A stretch of 64,000 nucleotides of DNA, taken from the NCBI RefSeq assembly GCF_021284765.1, contig NZ_CP089924.1, positions 1,940,001-2,004,000 on the forward strand. Direction: 5' to 3'. The notes under the pieces were generated by a model. The model was not told the DNA's origin. It saw only the letters and a list, made by a program, of their open reading frames with translations, and did no database searches. This document shows, piece by piece, positions 1 through 8,338 of the stretch. The stretch is from Lysobacter sp. 5GHs7-4 (GTDB lineage Bacteria; Pseudomonadota; Gammaproteobacteria; Xanthomonadales; Xanthomonadaceae). Positions within the stretch are counted from its first letter, which is position 1. Each line of letters opens with the position of its first letter. A program made the position numbers and the translations under genes.

Positions 1-1361
1 GGCTGTCCCTGCTGGACCAGGCCATCGCCTACACCGGCGGCCAGCTCAGCGACGGCGCGGTCGCGACCATGTTGGGCACCGTCGACCGCACCCGCGTGGG
101 CGCGCTGCTGCAGGCCCTGGCCGACGGCAACGGCAACGCGCTGCTGGCCGAGGTCGCGGCGCTGGCCGAATTCTCGCCCGACTGGGGCGGCGTGCTCGAC
201 ACCCTGAGCGAGGCCCTGCATCGCGTGCAGGTGCGGCAACTGGTGCCCGACGCGCCGATGGAGACCGACGGCGTCGACGTCGATGCGCTGGCCGGCAGCC
301 TGCGGCCCGAATTGGTGCAGCTGTGGTACCAGATGGCGCTGAACGGGCGCCGCGATCTGCCGCTGGCGCCGAGCCCGCGCGCCGGCTTCGAGATGAGCGT
401 GCTGCGCATGCTGGCCTTCCGTCCCGCGGGCGGCGAGGACGGGCGCGGCGGTGCCGCGCCCACCGGCAGCGGCGCGGGCGAGGGCGCGCGCAGTTCCAGC
501 GCCGCGGCGGCCGCCGCGGCCGCGCTGGCGGCGCCGACGCCGCCGACGCGGGCGGCACCGCCGCCGTCGCCGTTCGACGAGCGGCCTGCCGGAGTTGCGC
601 GTGCCGAGACGCCGCGCGCCGAGCCAGCCAGGAACGAGTCGGCCCGCATCGAGTTGAGTCGGACCGAATTGGATCGGACCGAATTGAATCGGACCGAATT
701 GAATCGGACCGAACCCGCCCGAAACCCGCCGGTCCAGGCCGAGTCCGCAGCGCAGGAACCGGCGCGCGCCGAACCCGTTCGTCAGCCGGCGCCCCGCATC
801 GAGGCCTCCCGCGCCGAGAACCTGCGCGACGACGTGCCGTGGAGCGAGCCGGAGGCCGTGACGCCGCCGCGTCCGTCGGCGCCGCCGCCGGTGACGGCAC
901 AGGTGCGCGACGCGGCGCCGGCCTATGCGGCGCCCGCGGCTGCGGCCTACGCCCACAGCGGCAGCGCCGGCATCGCCGACGCCGACGCCTGGCACGACCT
1001 GGTCGCCGGCAGCGGCCTGCGCGGCCCGGCGCGCCTGCTGGCCGAGCATTCGGGTTTCATCGGCTATGCCGACGGCGTGCTGCGCCTGTCGCTGCCGGCC
1101 GACGACGAGCACCTGCGCGCTCCGGCGCTGATCCAGATGGTCGCCGACGCGCTGGCGCCGCGCCTGGGCGGCGCGCCGCAGATCCGTTTCGAGGCCGCCC
1201 AGTCCGGCGAGTCGCTGCGCGAGCGCAACGAGCGCGCGCGCGACCAGCGCCAGGCCTCGGCCGAGGACGCGTTCATGAACGATCCCGACGTGCAGCGCCT
1301 GATCTCGCAGCACGGCGCCCGCGTCGTGCCGGATTCGATCCGTCCCTTCGACGAGGCTTGA
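1..1361 (+). CDS. dnaX: DNA polymerase III subunits gamma and tau, 3' part
   Basis: Clamp-loader and replisome-organising subunit. The reading frame is open from the window edge, so the ATPase domain lies outside. The first visible residues (LSLLDQAIAYTGGQL, then VATMLG) are the conserved stretch at the end of the DnaX AAA+ core. A gamma/tau domain-III-like helical region follows, then a long Ala/Pro/Arg/Glu-rich linker. The C-terminal tau-like part, about the last 140 residues, would bind the alpha polymerase subunit. The linker carries a 15-bp tandem repeat (659-713) encoding RTEL(D/N) units. The next gene is ybaB and then recR, the classic dnaX-ybaB-recR order, which supports the call. I did not look for a programmed frameshift signal because the relevant region is upstream. 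The identification is firm; the 5' end is missing. Confidence 0.95.
   Translation, partial: LSLLDQAIAYTGGQLSDGAVATMLGTVDRTRVGALLQALADGNGNALLAEVAALAEFSPDWGGVLDTLSEALHRVQVRQLVPDAPMETDGVDVDALAGSLRPELVQLWYQMALNGRRDLPLAPSPRAGFEMSVLRMLAFRPAGGEDGRGGAAPTGSGAGEGARSSSAAAAAAAALAAPTPPTRAAPPPSPFDERPAGVARAETPRAEPARNESARIELSRTELDRTELNRTELNRTEPARNPPVQAESAAQEPARAEPVRQPAPRIEASRAENLRDDVPWSEPEAVTPPRPSAPPPVTAQVRDAAPAYAAPAAAAYAHSGSAGIADADAWHDLVAGSGLRGPARLLAEHSGFIGYADGVLRLSLPADDEHLRAPALIQMVADALAPRLGGAPQIRFEAAQSGESLRERNERARDQRQASAEDAFMNDPDVQRLISQHGARVVPDSIRPFDEA
659..713 (+). repeat. 15-bp in-frame tandem repeat inside dnaX
   Basis: Units TCGGACCGAATTGGA, then TCGGACCGAATTGAA twice, then a partial TCGGACCGAA. A degenerate unit lies just upstream (about 639-658). 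Each 15-bp unit encodes the pentapeptide R-T-E-L-D/N, so unit gain or loss keeps the frame. The unit is AT-richer than the surrounding DNA. It lies in the flexible linker of tau. Confidence 0.9.
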
Positions 1362-1470
1362 GGACGGCGCCCGCCGGCCTCATTGCATGCCCATGCGCGC
1401 CGTGGCCGTGTCCGCGGCGCAGCTCCCCCTTCCATCCGAAATCCTTTCACCCCCGAACAGGCAGACCACC

Positions 1471-1791
1471 ATGCGCGGCAACATCGCCCAACTCATGCAA
1501 CAAGCGCAGAAGATGCAGGAAAACGTGCAGCGCGCCCAGGAAGAACTGGCCAAGATCGAAGTGGTCGGCAACGCCGGCGGCGGCATGGTCAGCGTCACCA
1601 TCAGCGGCCGCATGGAATGCCGCAAGGTGCGCATCGATCCCAGCGTGCTGAGCGATCCGGAAATGGCCGAAGACCTCGTCGCGGCGGCGTTCAACGATGC
1701 GGTCAACAAGGTCAACGCCGAGTCGCAGGCGCGCATGTCCGCCGCCACCGCCGGCATGCCGATGCCGCCCGGCATGAAGATGCCGTTCTGA
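1471..1791 (+). CDS. ybaB: YbaB/EbfC family nucleoid-associated protein
   Basis: Small DNA-binding protein of 106 residues, the usual size for the family. It begins MRGNIAQLMQQAQKMQENVQ, a helix rich in Gln and Met typical of YbaB. A central beta segment with a Gly-rich turn (VVGNAGGGMVSVTISG) follows, then a C-terminal helix ending in a Met/Pro-rich tail. I chose the ATG at 1471 over an in-frame ATG at 1387, because the extra 28 residues are not family-like and would begin right after dnaX. It sits between dnaX and recR, the conserved position of this gene in many Proteobacteria. Known family members form dimers that bind DNA; the exact role here is inferred from family only. Confidence 0.93.
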   Translation: MRGNIAQLMQQAQKMQENVQRAQEELAKIEVVGNAGGGMVSVTISGRMECRKVRIDPSVLSDPEMAEDLVAAAFNDAVNKVNAESQARMSAATAGMPMPPGMKMPF

Positions 1792-1810
1792 GCGGGCGCG
1801 ACGACCGACC

Positions 1811-2047
1811 ATGATTCCGCATCTTGGCGTTACCGCCGCATTGATCGGCGCCGGCCTGCTCGGCCTGGACCTGTACACGACCTGGGCGATCTGGCGCGAG
1901 CCGGACCTGACCGGCGCGCAGAAGGGCCTGCAGTCGGCGTTCGTCTGGCTGCTGCCGCTGCTGGGCGCGATCGTCTGCCTCAACGTCGTGCGCGCGATGA
2001 ACCGCGAGCCGACGCCGCGCAGCACCTCGTTCACGCCGTCGGAGTGA
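1811..2047 (+). CDS. Small membrane protein of unknown function
   Basis: A 78-residue protein lying 19 bp after ybaB and 10 bp before recR, so probably part of the dnaX-recR operon. Two hydrophobic segments are visible, at about residues 5-25 and 42-62. They are separated by a short charged loop ([14 protein letters not shown]), which predicts a two-helix inner-membrane hairpin. The C-terminus is short and polar. I do not recognise a family. The layout loosely resembles the PLDc_N-type small membrane proteins (hydrophobic, W-x-W/L-LP motifs such as FVWLLPLLG), but without a search that is only a resemblance. The position suggests co-expression, not a replication role. Confidence 0.75.
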   Translation: MIPHLGVTAALIGAGLLGLDLYTTWAIWREPDLTGAQKGLQSAFVWLLPLLGAIVCLNVVRAMNREPTPRSTSFTPSE

Positions 2048-2057
2048 GCGCGACGGC

Positions 2058-2654
2058 ATGAGCAGCCCGCTGCTGGAGCAGTTGATCGAAGCCTTCCGGG
2101 TCTTGCCCGGCGTCGGCCAGAAATCGGCGCAGCGCATGGCCTACCACGTGCTCGAGCGCGAGCGCGCCGGCGGCCAGCGCTTGTCCAACGCGCTGGCCGC
2201 GGCGATCGAACAGGTCGGCCACTGCCAGCGCTGCCGCGACTTCAGCGAGACGCAGGTGTGCGCCACCTGCGCCAGCGCCGCGCGCGACGCGCACCTGCTG
2301 TGCGCGGTGGAATCGCCGGCCGACCGGCTCGCGATCGAGCAGGCCACCGGTTACCGCGGCCTGTATTTCGTGCTGCAGGGGCGGCTGAGCCCGCTGGATG
2401 GCGTGGGCCCGCGCGAACTCGGCCTGGACCGTCTGGCCGAGCGCCTGGCCGAAGGCGAGGTGCAGGAGCTGATCGTCGCCACCAATCCCACTGTCGAGGG
2501 CGAGGCCACCGCGCATTACCTGGCCCAACTCGCGCGCCAGCACGGCGTGCGGCCGAGCCGGCTCGCGCACGGCGTGCCGCTGGGCGGCGAACTCGAGTAC
2601 GTCGATCGCGGCACCTTGTCGCATGCCTTCGGCAGCCGCAGCGAAATGGGGTGA
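2058..2654 (+). CDS. recR: Recombination mediator protein RecR
   Basis: RecR of the RecFOR pathway, which helps load RecA onto single-stranded gaps. At 198 residues it has normal length. The N-terminal helix-hairpin-helix ([15 protein letters not shown]) is followed by a four-cysteine zinc finger (C56, C59, C68, C71). A Toprim domain (from [10 protein letters not shown] onward) and the C-terminal [16 protein letters not shown] segment complete the protein. The ATG at 2058 follows the small membrane gene by 10 bp. RecO, its partner, is encoded elsewhere in this window (35741-36502). All core motifs are present, so the gene appears intact. Confidence 0.97.
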   Translation: MSSPLLEQLIEAFRVLPGVGQKSAQRMAYHVLERERAGGQRLSNALAAAIEQVGHCQRCRDFSETQVCATCASAARDAHLLCAVESPADRLAIEQATGYRGLYFVLQGRLSPLDGVGPRELGLDRLAERLAEGEVQELIVATNPTVEGEATAHYLAQLARQHGVRPSRLAHGVPLGGELEYVDRGTLSHAFGSRSEMG

Positions 2655-2741
2655 GTGCCGGGACCGGGGATTCACGCAGGCGGCAGCGATAATCGCGGGA
2701 ATCCGTTGTACCGTGTTCGCGAATCCAGAGCCCGAATCGCC

Positions 2742-3095
2742 ATGACCGATCCGACCATCTTCGGCAAGATCATCCGCCGCGAAATCCCCGCCGACATCGT
2801 CTACGAGGACGAGCACCTGATCGCGTTCCGCGACATCGCGCCGCAGGCGCCGGTGCACGTGCTGTTCGTGCCCAAGCTGCACGTGGCCACACTCAACGAC
2901 CTGCAGGCCGACCGGGCCGAGGTCGTCGGCCGTCTCGCCCACGCGGCCGCCGCCTACGCCAAGCGCGAGGGCTTCGCCGAAAACGGTTATCGCATCGTCA
3001 TGAACTGCAATGGCGACGGTGGGCAGACGGTGTTCCAGATCCATCTGCACCTGCTGGCCGGTGCGCAGCTGGGGCGTTTCGGGACGCCGCGTTGA
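2742..3095 (+). CDS. HIT family (HinT-like) protein with altered HIT motif
   Basis: A 117-residue histidine-triad protein of HinT size, starting MTDPTIFGKIIRREIPADIV, as in bacterial purine nucleoside phosphoramidases. The core has the expected DIxPxAPVHVLxxPK segment and NGDGGQTVF before the triad. The triad itself reads Q99-I-H101-L-H103-L-L instead of the usual H-x-H-x-H-x-x. The central His, the known nucleophile in the family, and the third His are kept, but the first is Gln. The ATG at 2742 was chosen because the protein then aligns from its first residue with HinT; in-frame codons upstream add an unrelated extension. It lies 87 bp after recR. Nucleotide phosphoramidase activity is a family inference and may be changed by the substitution. 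Confidence 0.88.
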   Translation: MTDPTIFGKIIRREIPADIVYEDEHLIAFRDIAPQAPVHVLFVPKLHVATLNDLQADRAEVVGRLAHAAAAYAKREGFAENGYRIVMNCNGDGGQTVFQIHLHLLAGAQLGRFGTPR

Positions 3096-3241
3096 AGCCT
3101 GAGCGGATTGCGGTGGGGAATTCGATGACGAGGCCGAGGCCGTAGCGGGAAGCCGAAGGCGCACCGCATCGTTCGCGGGGCGGACGTACTTTTGAGTCAT
3201 GCCTCCACGACTAGTCTGGCCGAGGGCAACGCTTTTTTGCT

Positions 3242-3402
3242 CGTCATTCCCGCGAAAGCGGGAATCCAGTGACTTCAACGAATGGTTCGGGTCGCGCGAT
3301 GTGGTCGCATCGAAGAGCGGTGTCTTCAGGTGCGCGCCTGAGATGGGTACTCGCGGGATAACGCTCTAAAGTCACTGGATTCCCGCTTTCGCGGGAATGA
3401 CG
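3242..3402. repeat. REP-type palindromic doublet, copy 1
   Basis: The left end CGTCATTCCCGCGAAAGCGG (3242-) continues with GAATCCAGTGAC. The right end (3371-3402) is its reverse complement, ending CGCGGGAATGACG. About 100 bp of unrelated DNA lies between. Each end also folds by itself (CCCGC GAAA GCGGG). The arrangement matches dispersed palindromic elements seen again at 36552-36694 and 40274-40356. Confidence 0.85.
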
Positions 3403-3600
3403 AGCAAAGGCAGCGGCTTCTGGGCGTCACCAGAATGACGAGCAAAGGCAACGGCTTCTGGGCGTCACCGGAATGACGAGCAAAGGCAACGGCTTCTGCG
3501 CGTCACCGGAATGACGAGCAAAGGCAACGGCTTCTGCGCGGCAGCGGAATGACGAGCAAGCGCAACGGCTTGTGCCTATCACCGGAATGACGGGCAGGAG
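3396..3600. repeat. 38-bp tandem repeat array, about 5.4 units
   Basis: Units begin with AATGACGAGCAAAGGC at 3396, 3434, 3472, 3510, 3548 and 3586, exactly 38 bp apart, and drift slightly toward the distal end. There are no spacers between units. The first unit begins inside the right palindrome of the doublet, so the array looks as if it grew out of the element's edge. Confidence 0.9.
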
Positions 3601-3654
3601 CGGCGTGCATACCGCTGAGCGATGCCGCATGGCCTGCCGCAGACACGGACCGCC

Positions 3655-3695
3655 ACAAAACGAAAACGCCCGGCATCGCCGGGCGCTTTCTTTAT
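3655..3695 (-). terminator. Intrinsic terminator for the moxR-slp operon
   Basis: Stem CGCCCGGC/GCCGGGCG with a short AT loop at 3667-3685. Read on the minus strand it is followed by GTTTTCGTTTTG, a T-rich tract. It lies just past the slp stop codon. The plus strand also shows CTTTCTTT after the stem, so it may work in both directions. Confidence 0.75.
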
Positions 3696-3711
3696 CGACC
3701 GCGGGCGGGAT

Positions 3712-4212
3712 TCACCACCAGCCCCACCACGGCCACGGCGCCGGGCGCGCCATCACCACGTCGACCTGCTCGCGGACAGGCCACAGGTAGACCACTTCGG
3801 CGTCCAGCATCGGGAAGCGGTAGTCGTACTGGCCGATGCGGCGGTTCTCGTAGCCGCTGATGCGGCCGGTGAAGGTCACCTCGCGGTTCTTCTCGAACAG
3901 CGCCGGATCGTAGAAGCCGGCGCGGCAGGCGAGGAAGCGTCCGCCGATGTCGTCGTTGGCCCAGTACGGACGGCCGCTGCCGCCCAGGCGGGTGGAGATC
4001 ATCACGAAGCAGGTGCGGTTGGCCTGCGGTTCGACTTCGACCACGCGGCCGCCCCAGCGCACGGTGGCGCCGGTGCTGTCGTTGGCGGTGGCGTCGGCGG
4101 GGGTGATCGGGTTGAACGCGCCCTGCAGCGGTTGCGGCTGGGTCGCGCAGGCGGTCAGCAGGCCGATGCTCGCGGCCAGCAGGACCAGTCGGGGGGTAAG
4201 ACGGATGTTCAT
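3712..4212 (-). CDS. Slp family outer-membrane lipoprotein
   Basis: A 166-residue predicted lipoprotein: basic start, hydrophobic stretch, then lipobox LLTAC with Cys22. The body resembles Slp/YeaY lipoproteins. There is an early proline-rich FNPITPADATAND segment, then VRWGGRVVEVEPQANRTCF, DDIGGRFLACRAGFYDP and VTFTGRISGYENRRIGQYDYRFPMLDA. The C-terminus is Pro/Trp-rich (PAPWPWWGWW). Its start overlaps the stop of the transglutaminase gene by 4 bp (ATGA), so the two are translationally coupled. A terminator follows. Slp proteins are outer-membrane lipoproteins induced in stationary phase in E. coli; the role here is not known. Confidence 0.85.
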   Translation of the reverse strand: MNIRLTPRLVLLAASIGLLTACATQPQPLQGAFNPITPADATANDSTGATVRWGGRVVEVEPQANRTCFVMISTRLGGSGRPYWANDDIGGRFLACRAGFYDPALFEKNREVTFTGRISGYENRRIGQYDYRFPMLDAEVVYLWPVREQVDVVMARPAPWPWWGWW

Positions 4213-6191
4213 CGGCCTTCTCCATTAGGGCCCGGGCGATGCGCGCGCAGCGCCCTGATCAGTTCGCGCTTTTCACGGGCGTCGCGCCGCCCGGTTTCCG
4301 CAACAGCGTACCGCCAATCGGCGAAACGTTGGCTGAGCGCCGCCAGCGCCGGACCCAGGTCCGGGCGGCTGCGGGCCACCCGGTCCGACCAGTCCTGGGC
4401 CGGCTCGTGCGGCTCGCGCGCCAGGCCCAGGCGGCGGTAGCGGCGGCCCGCCGCGTGCCAGGCGCGCAGGACCGGATCGCGCTCGCGTTCGCCGCGGCTG
4501 CTGAGCCAGACCATCCACAACAGGGTCAAGCCAGCCGCCACACCGAACAAGGCTACCAGCCGGCCCGTGTCGAGCCGGTCGATGCCCAGCGGGCGCAGCA
4601 GGTTTTGCTGGCGGTTGGCGTCGAAACCGAGCACGAAATCGTTCCAGCCGCGCCGCGCCCAGTCGCCGAGGTTGAAGATCGGGGTGACCACGGTCAGGCC
4701 GCCGAGCAGGTTGGCGCCGGGGGCGCGGTCGGCGAGGGTGTCGTAGACGCGCTCGGGTGCGACCGCGGCGGTCGGGTCCACGCGCACCCAGCCGCGTTGC
4801 GGCAGCCAGACCTCGGCCCAGGCGTGGGCGTCGGAGCGGCGCACCAGCCAGTAGTCGCCGATCGGATTGCGGTAGCCGCCGGCGTAGCCGGTGACCACGC
4901 GCGCCGGAATGCCGGCGCTGCGCATCAGCACCACGAACGACGAGCTGAAGTGCTCGCAATAGCCGGCCTTGTAGTCGAACAGGAACTCGTCGACCGAGTG
5001 GCGGCCGGGCAGCGGCGTGTCCAGGGTGTAGGCGAACTCGCGGTGCACCCAATCCAGCGCGCGCTGCACCAGCGCGGCGTCGTTGCCGCCCAGCTCGCGG
5101 CGCCAGCGTTGCGCCAGCGCCAGGGTGCGCGGGTTGTAGCCTTCGGGCAGGTCCAGCGCGGCCTGGCGCAGCACACTCTGCAACTGCGGCTGATAGCGCA
5201 GCGGCGGCGCCGAGCGCAGGCGCCAGCGGCTCAGCGCGGTCAGCGGGCGCGCGGTGAACAAGCCGTGATCGATCGACAGCCGCACGTCGGGCGGCGGCGC
5301 CAGCGGCAGGTCCAGCGCGACCAGCTGGCGGCCGTCGGTGGGTTCCAGTTCGATCTCGTAATCCCAGCGCGCGTCGCCGGACTGGGTCTGCGCCGCCGGC
5401 AGGCCGCGGTACCAGCGCGGCTGGGTCCATTCGCGGCCGTCGAAATTCCACAGCACCGGACCGCGCCAGTACATCTGCGACGGCTTCGGCACCGCGCCGT
5501 TGAAACGCACGCGCAGGGTCGGCGTCTCGTCGTTCATCAGCTCGGCCCAGCCGCCGGGCGTCATGCTGCCCGACAGGCCGGGCCGGCTCAGCGAGCGGTC
5601 CGGCACGCCCCACAGCGGCGTGCCCAGGCGCGGGAACAGCCAGAACGCCGCCAGCGCCAGCGGCAACCCGATCGCGATCAGACGCGCGATGCCGGACAGG
5701 CGCTGCCAATGGCCGAGCCGGCGCACGCGTTCGCCGGATTCGAACTCGGCCAGGCGCTGCAGCGTCGCCAGCGCCAGCAGCGCCGCGATCAGGCCCAGCG
5801 CCAGCGACAGCGGTCCCTGGTCGAGCAGGAAGGTGCCGAACGGCGCGAACAGGGCGAAACCGATCAGGCTGCGCGCGTCGCGCAGGGTCGAGGTCTCGGC
5901 GGGCTTGATCGCGAGCATGGCCGCGAGCAGTGCGCAGCCGGTGTCGCGGCCGAGGCCGAAATTCATCTGCATCATCACCGCGCCGATCAGCACCAACGCC
6001 AGCAGTGCGCGCACGAAGAAGTGGAGCGGCCGGCGCCAGGCCATCAGCGCGATCGCGACGCCGCACACGGCGATCAACGCGCCCAACAAGGGCGTGAGCT
6101 GCAACAGCAGCGGCAGCACGCAGGCGGCCGCGGTGATCAGCGTCCAGCGCCGGCTGTCGGCGTCCAGCAGGGGCGAGGCCGACTTAGCCAT
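4209..6191 (-). CDS. tgpA: TgpA-type membrane transglutaminase (DUF3488-transglutaminase-DUF4129)
   Basis: A 660-residue inner-membrane protein. The first about 185 residues contain five or six hydrophobic helices (DUF3488). A periplasmic domain with a transglutaminase core follows: Cys412 in AGYCEHFSSSF, His456 in SDAHAWAEVW and Asp472 in RVDPTAAV form the expected Cys-His-Asp triad. A last membrane helix near residue 550 precedes a cytoplasmic tail with the DUF4129-like W-x-x-AGRRYRRLGL segment. Pseudomonas TgpA has this layout and is essential there. The gene overlaps the DUF58 gene upstream by 8 bp and slp downstream by 4 bp. The family is secure; the natural substrate is unknown. Confidence 0.94.
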   Translation of the reverse strand: MAKSASPLLDADSRRWTLITAAACVLPLLLQLTPLLGALIAVCGVAIALMAWRRPLHFFVRALLALVLIGAVMMQMNFGLGRDTGCALLAAMLAIKPAETSTLRDARSLIGFALFAPFGTFLLDQGPLSLALGLIAALLALATLQRLAEFESGERVRRLGHWQRLSGIARLIAIGLPLALAAFWLFPRLGTPLWGVPDRSLSRPGLSGSMTPGGWAELMNDETPTLRVRFNGAVPKPSQMYWRGPVLWNFDGREWTQPRWYRGLPAAQTQSGDARWDYEIELEPTDGRQLVALDLPLAPPPDVRLSIDHGLFTARPLTALSRWRLRSAPPLRYQPQLQSVLRQAALDLPEGYNPRTLALAQRWRRELGGNDAALVQRALDWVHREFAYTLDTPLPGRHSVDEFLFDYKAGYCEHFSSSFVVLMRSAGIPARVVTGYAGGYRNPIGDYWLVRRSDAHAWAEVWLPQRGWVRVDPTAAVAPERVYDTLADRAPGANLLGGLTVVTPIFNLGDWARRGWNDFVLGFDANRQQNLLRPLGIDRLDTGRLVALFGVAAGLTLLWMVWLSSRGERERDPVLRAWHAAGRRYRRLGLAREPHEPAQDWSDRVARSRPDLGPALAALSQRFADWRYAVAETGRRDAREKRELIRALRAHRPGPNGEGR

Positions 6192-7149
6192 GCGGCAGCA
6201 GCGCCAACGCGCGCAGGCAGGCGTGGCGGTGGGGGCTGCCGCTGCTGGGCCCCAGTTCCGGCTGGCCGGGCAGCATCAGGCGGTAGCGGCGGCCGTCGCG
6301 CTCGGCTTCGTCGATCCAGCGCGCCAGCCGCGCGATCCGCGCCTCGTAGCCCAGCGCGGGCATGGCGCGCCAATCCAGCACTACGTCCGCACCCAGCGGT
6401 TGCTCGTACTCGCGCACCAGCAAGGCATCGCGCCGCGCCGACGGCTTCCAGGCGATCGCGCGGCGCGCGTCGCCGGCGCGATAACCGCGCAGGTGGTGGA
6501 CGTCGTCGCCGCTGGGATGCAGGCGGCTTTGCACCTGGTCGCCGCTGCCGGCGGGTAGTGGCGGGCCGTGCGGTTCCGGCGCCGGATACACCAGCAGCGG
6601 TGCGTCCGGCCAGACGTAGGACCAGGCGCGCGCCAGCCCCAGCGGTCGCGTGGTCCACACGCGCAGCCGCGGCAGCTCGAACCAGCCGCGCTGGCGCGTC
6701 GCGAAGCTCAGCTCGGCCTCGCCGCTGCCGCCGTCCAGGTCCAGCGGCGCGGCCGCATCGGAATCGCCGTCGTCGTCGACGCGCAGGCCGCGGCGCGCGC
6801 GCTCGGGCGGCGCCTTGGCGTGCACGCGCACGCGCAAGGGCTGGCCGGCCGCGACCGGTTCGGCGTCGATGGCGACCACGCTCAAACCGGTGAGCTGCAT
6901 TTGCGCCGCGATCAGACTGGCCAGGCCGGCGCCGGACAGCAGCAGCGCGAGCAGCAGGGCGGGATTGTTGTTGTAGTTGAGCGCGCCCAGCAGCATCGAC
7001 ATCAGCGCGGTCGCGAAGAACAGGCCGAAGCCGGTCGGCAGCACGTAGACGCGGCCGCGGTGGAACAGCGCGGGCAGGGGCTCGGGATCGCGCGGTCGCG
7101 CGAACTTGCGCAAGCGCGCGCGCAGGCCGGGTCGCGGACGGTCCGCCAT
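6184..7149 (-). CDS. DUF58 domain membrane protein
   Basis: A 321-residue protein with two closely spaced hydrophobic segments near residues 37-85 (VLPTGFGLFFATALMSMLLG, then a Leu/Ala-rich helix). A beta-rich middle and a C-terminal half with the DUF58 signature (DDVHHLRGYRAGDARRAIAW, then VREYEQP) follow. The start at 7149 (MADRPRPGL) is 4 bp past the moxR stop; the open frame continues upstream only as a shadow of moxR. DUF58 proteins lie beside MoxR ATPases in many bacteria and are thought to be their partners. The C-terminus overlaps tgpA by 8 bp, so moxR, DUF58, tgpA and slp form one operon. Confidence 0.92.
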   Translation of the reverse strand: MADRPRPGLRARLRKFARPRDPEPLPALFHRGRVYVLPTGFGLFFATALMSMLLGALNYNNNPALLLALLLSGAGLASLIAAQMQLTGLSVVAIDAEPVAAGQPLRVRVHAKAPPERARRGLRVDDDGDSDAAAPLDLDGGSGEAELSFATRQRGWFELPRLRVWTTRPLGLARAWSYVWPDAPLLVYPAPEPHGPPLPAGSGDQVQSRLHPSGDDVHHLRGYRAGDARRAIAWKPSARRDALLVREYEQPLGADVVLDWRAMPALGYEARIARLARWIDEAERDGRRYRLMLPGQPELGPSSGSPHRHACLRALALLPHG

Positions 7150-7153
7150 GCGC

Positions 7154-8107
<954 letters not shown>

Positions 8108-8338
8108 CGTGCTGATCTCCTGGGAATCGCGTCGAACATCCGGAGCGCGCGCATCGTGTCGCGGTGGGCGTGCATCCGGTGCGAACGGCGGCGGCGTTTG
8201 CCGTCATGCCCGTCCGCGTCGAGTTCATTCAGAGTGTAGCGAGGTCGCGAGTCGATGCGGGACAACGGGGTCGATTCGAGCCGGATCGGTACGAAGCAAC
8301 GCAGTTCGGACTCCACGGGTTCGAACCAGGCCGATGTG

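Larger units (their letters stand above)
3096..3711. other. Gene-free, repeat-rich intergenic region
   Basis: Between the HIT gene and the slp gene I find no credible gene. The stretch holds a palindromic doublet (3242-3402), a 38-bp tandem array (about 3396-3600) and a terminator hairpin for the minus-strand operon (3655-3695). Short open frames here are translations of the repeats, and the 38-bp period is not a multiple of three. Confidence 0.8.

Noticed and set aside
3396..3600. Possible CRISPR array
   Set aside because: Repeats are contiguous 38-bp units with no unique spacers between them, and no cas gene is present.
4239..6893. Long plus-strand open frame of 884 codons opposite tgpA and DUF58
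   Set aside because: It is antisense to two clear genes. The composition (Arg, Gln, Ala runs) is the usual high-GC shadow of a real gene, and no domain is seen.
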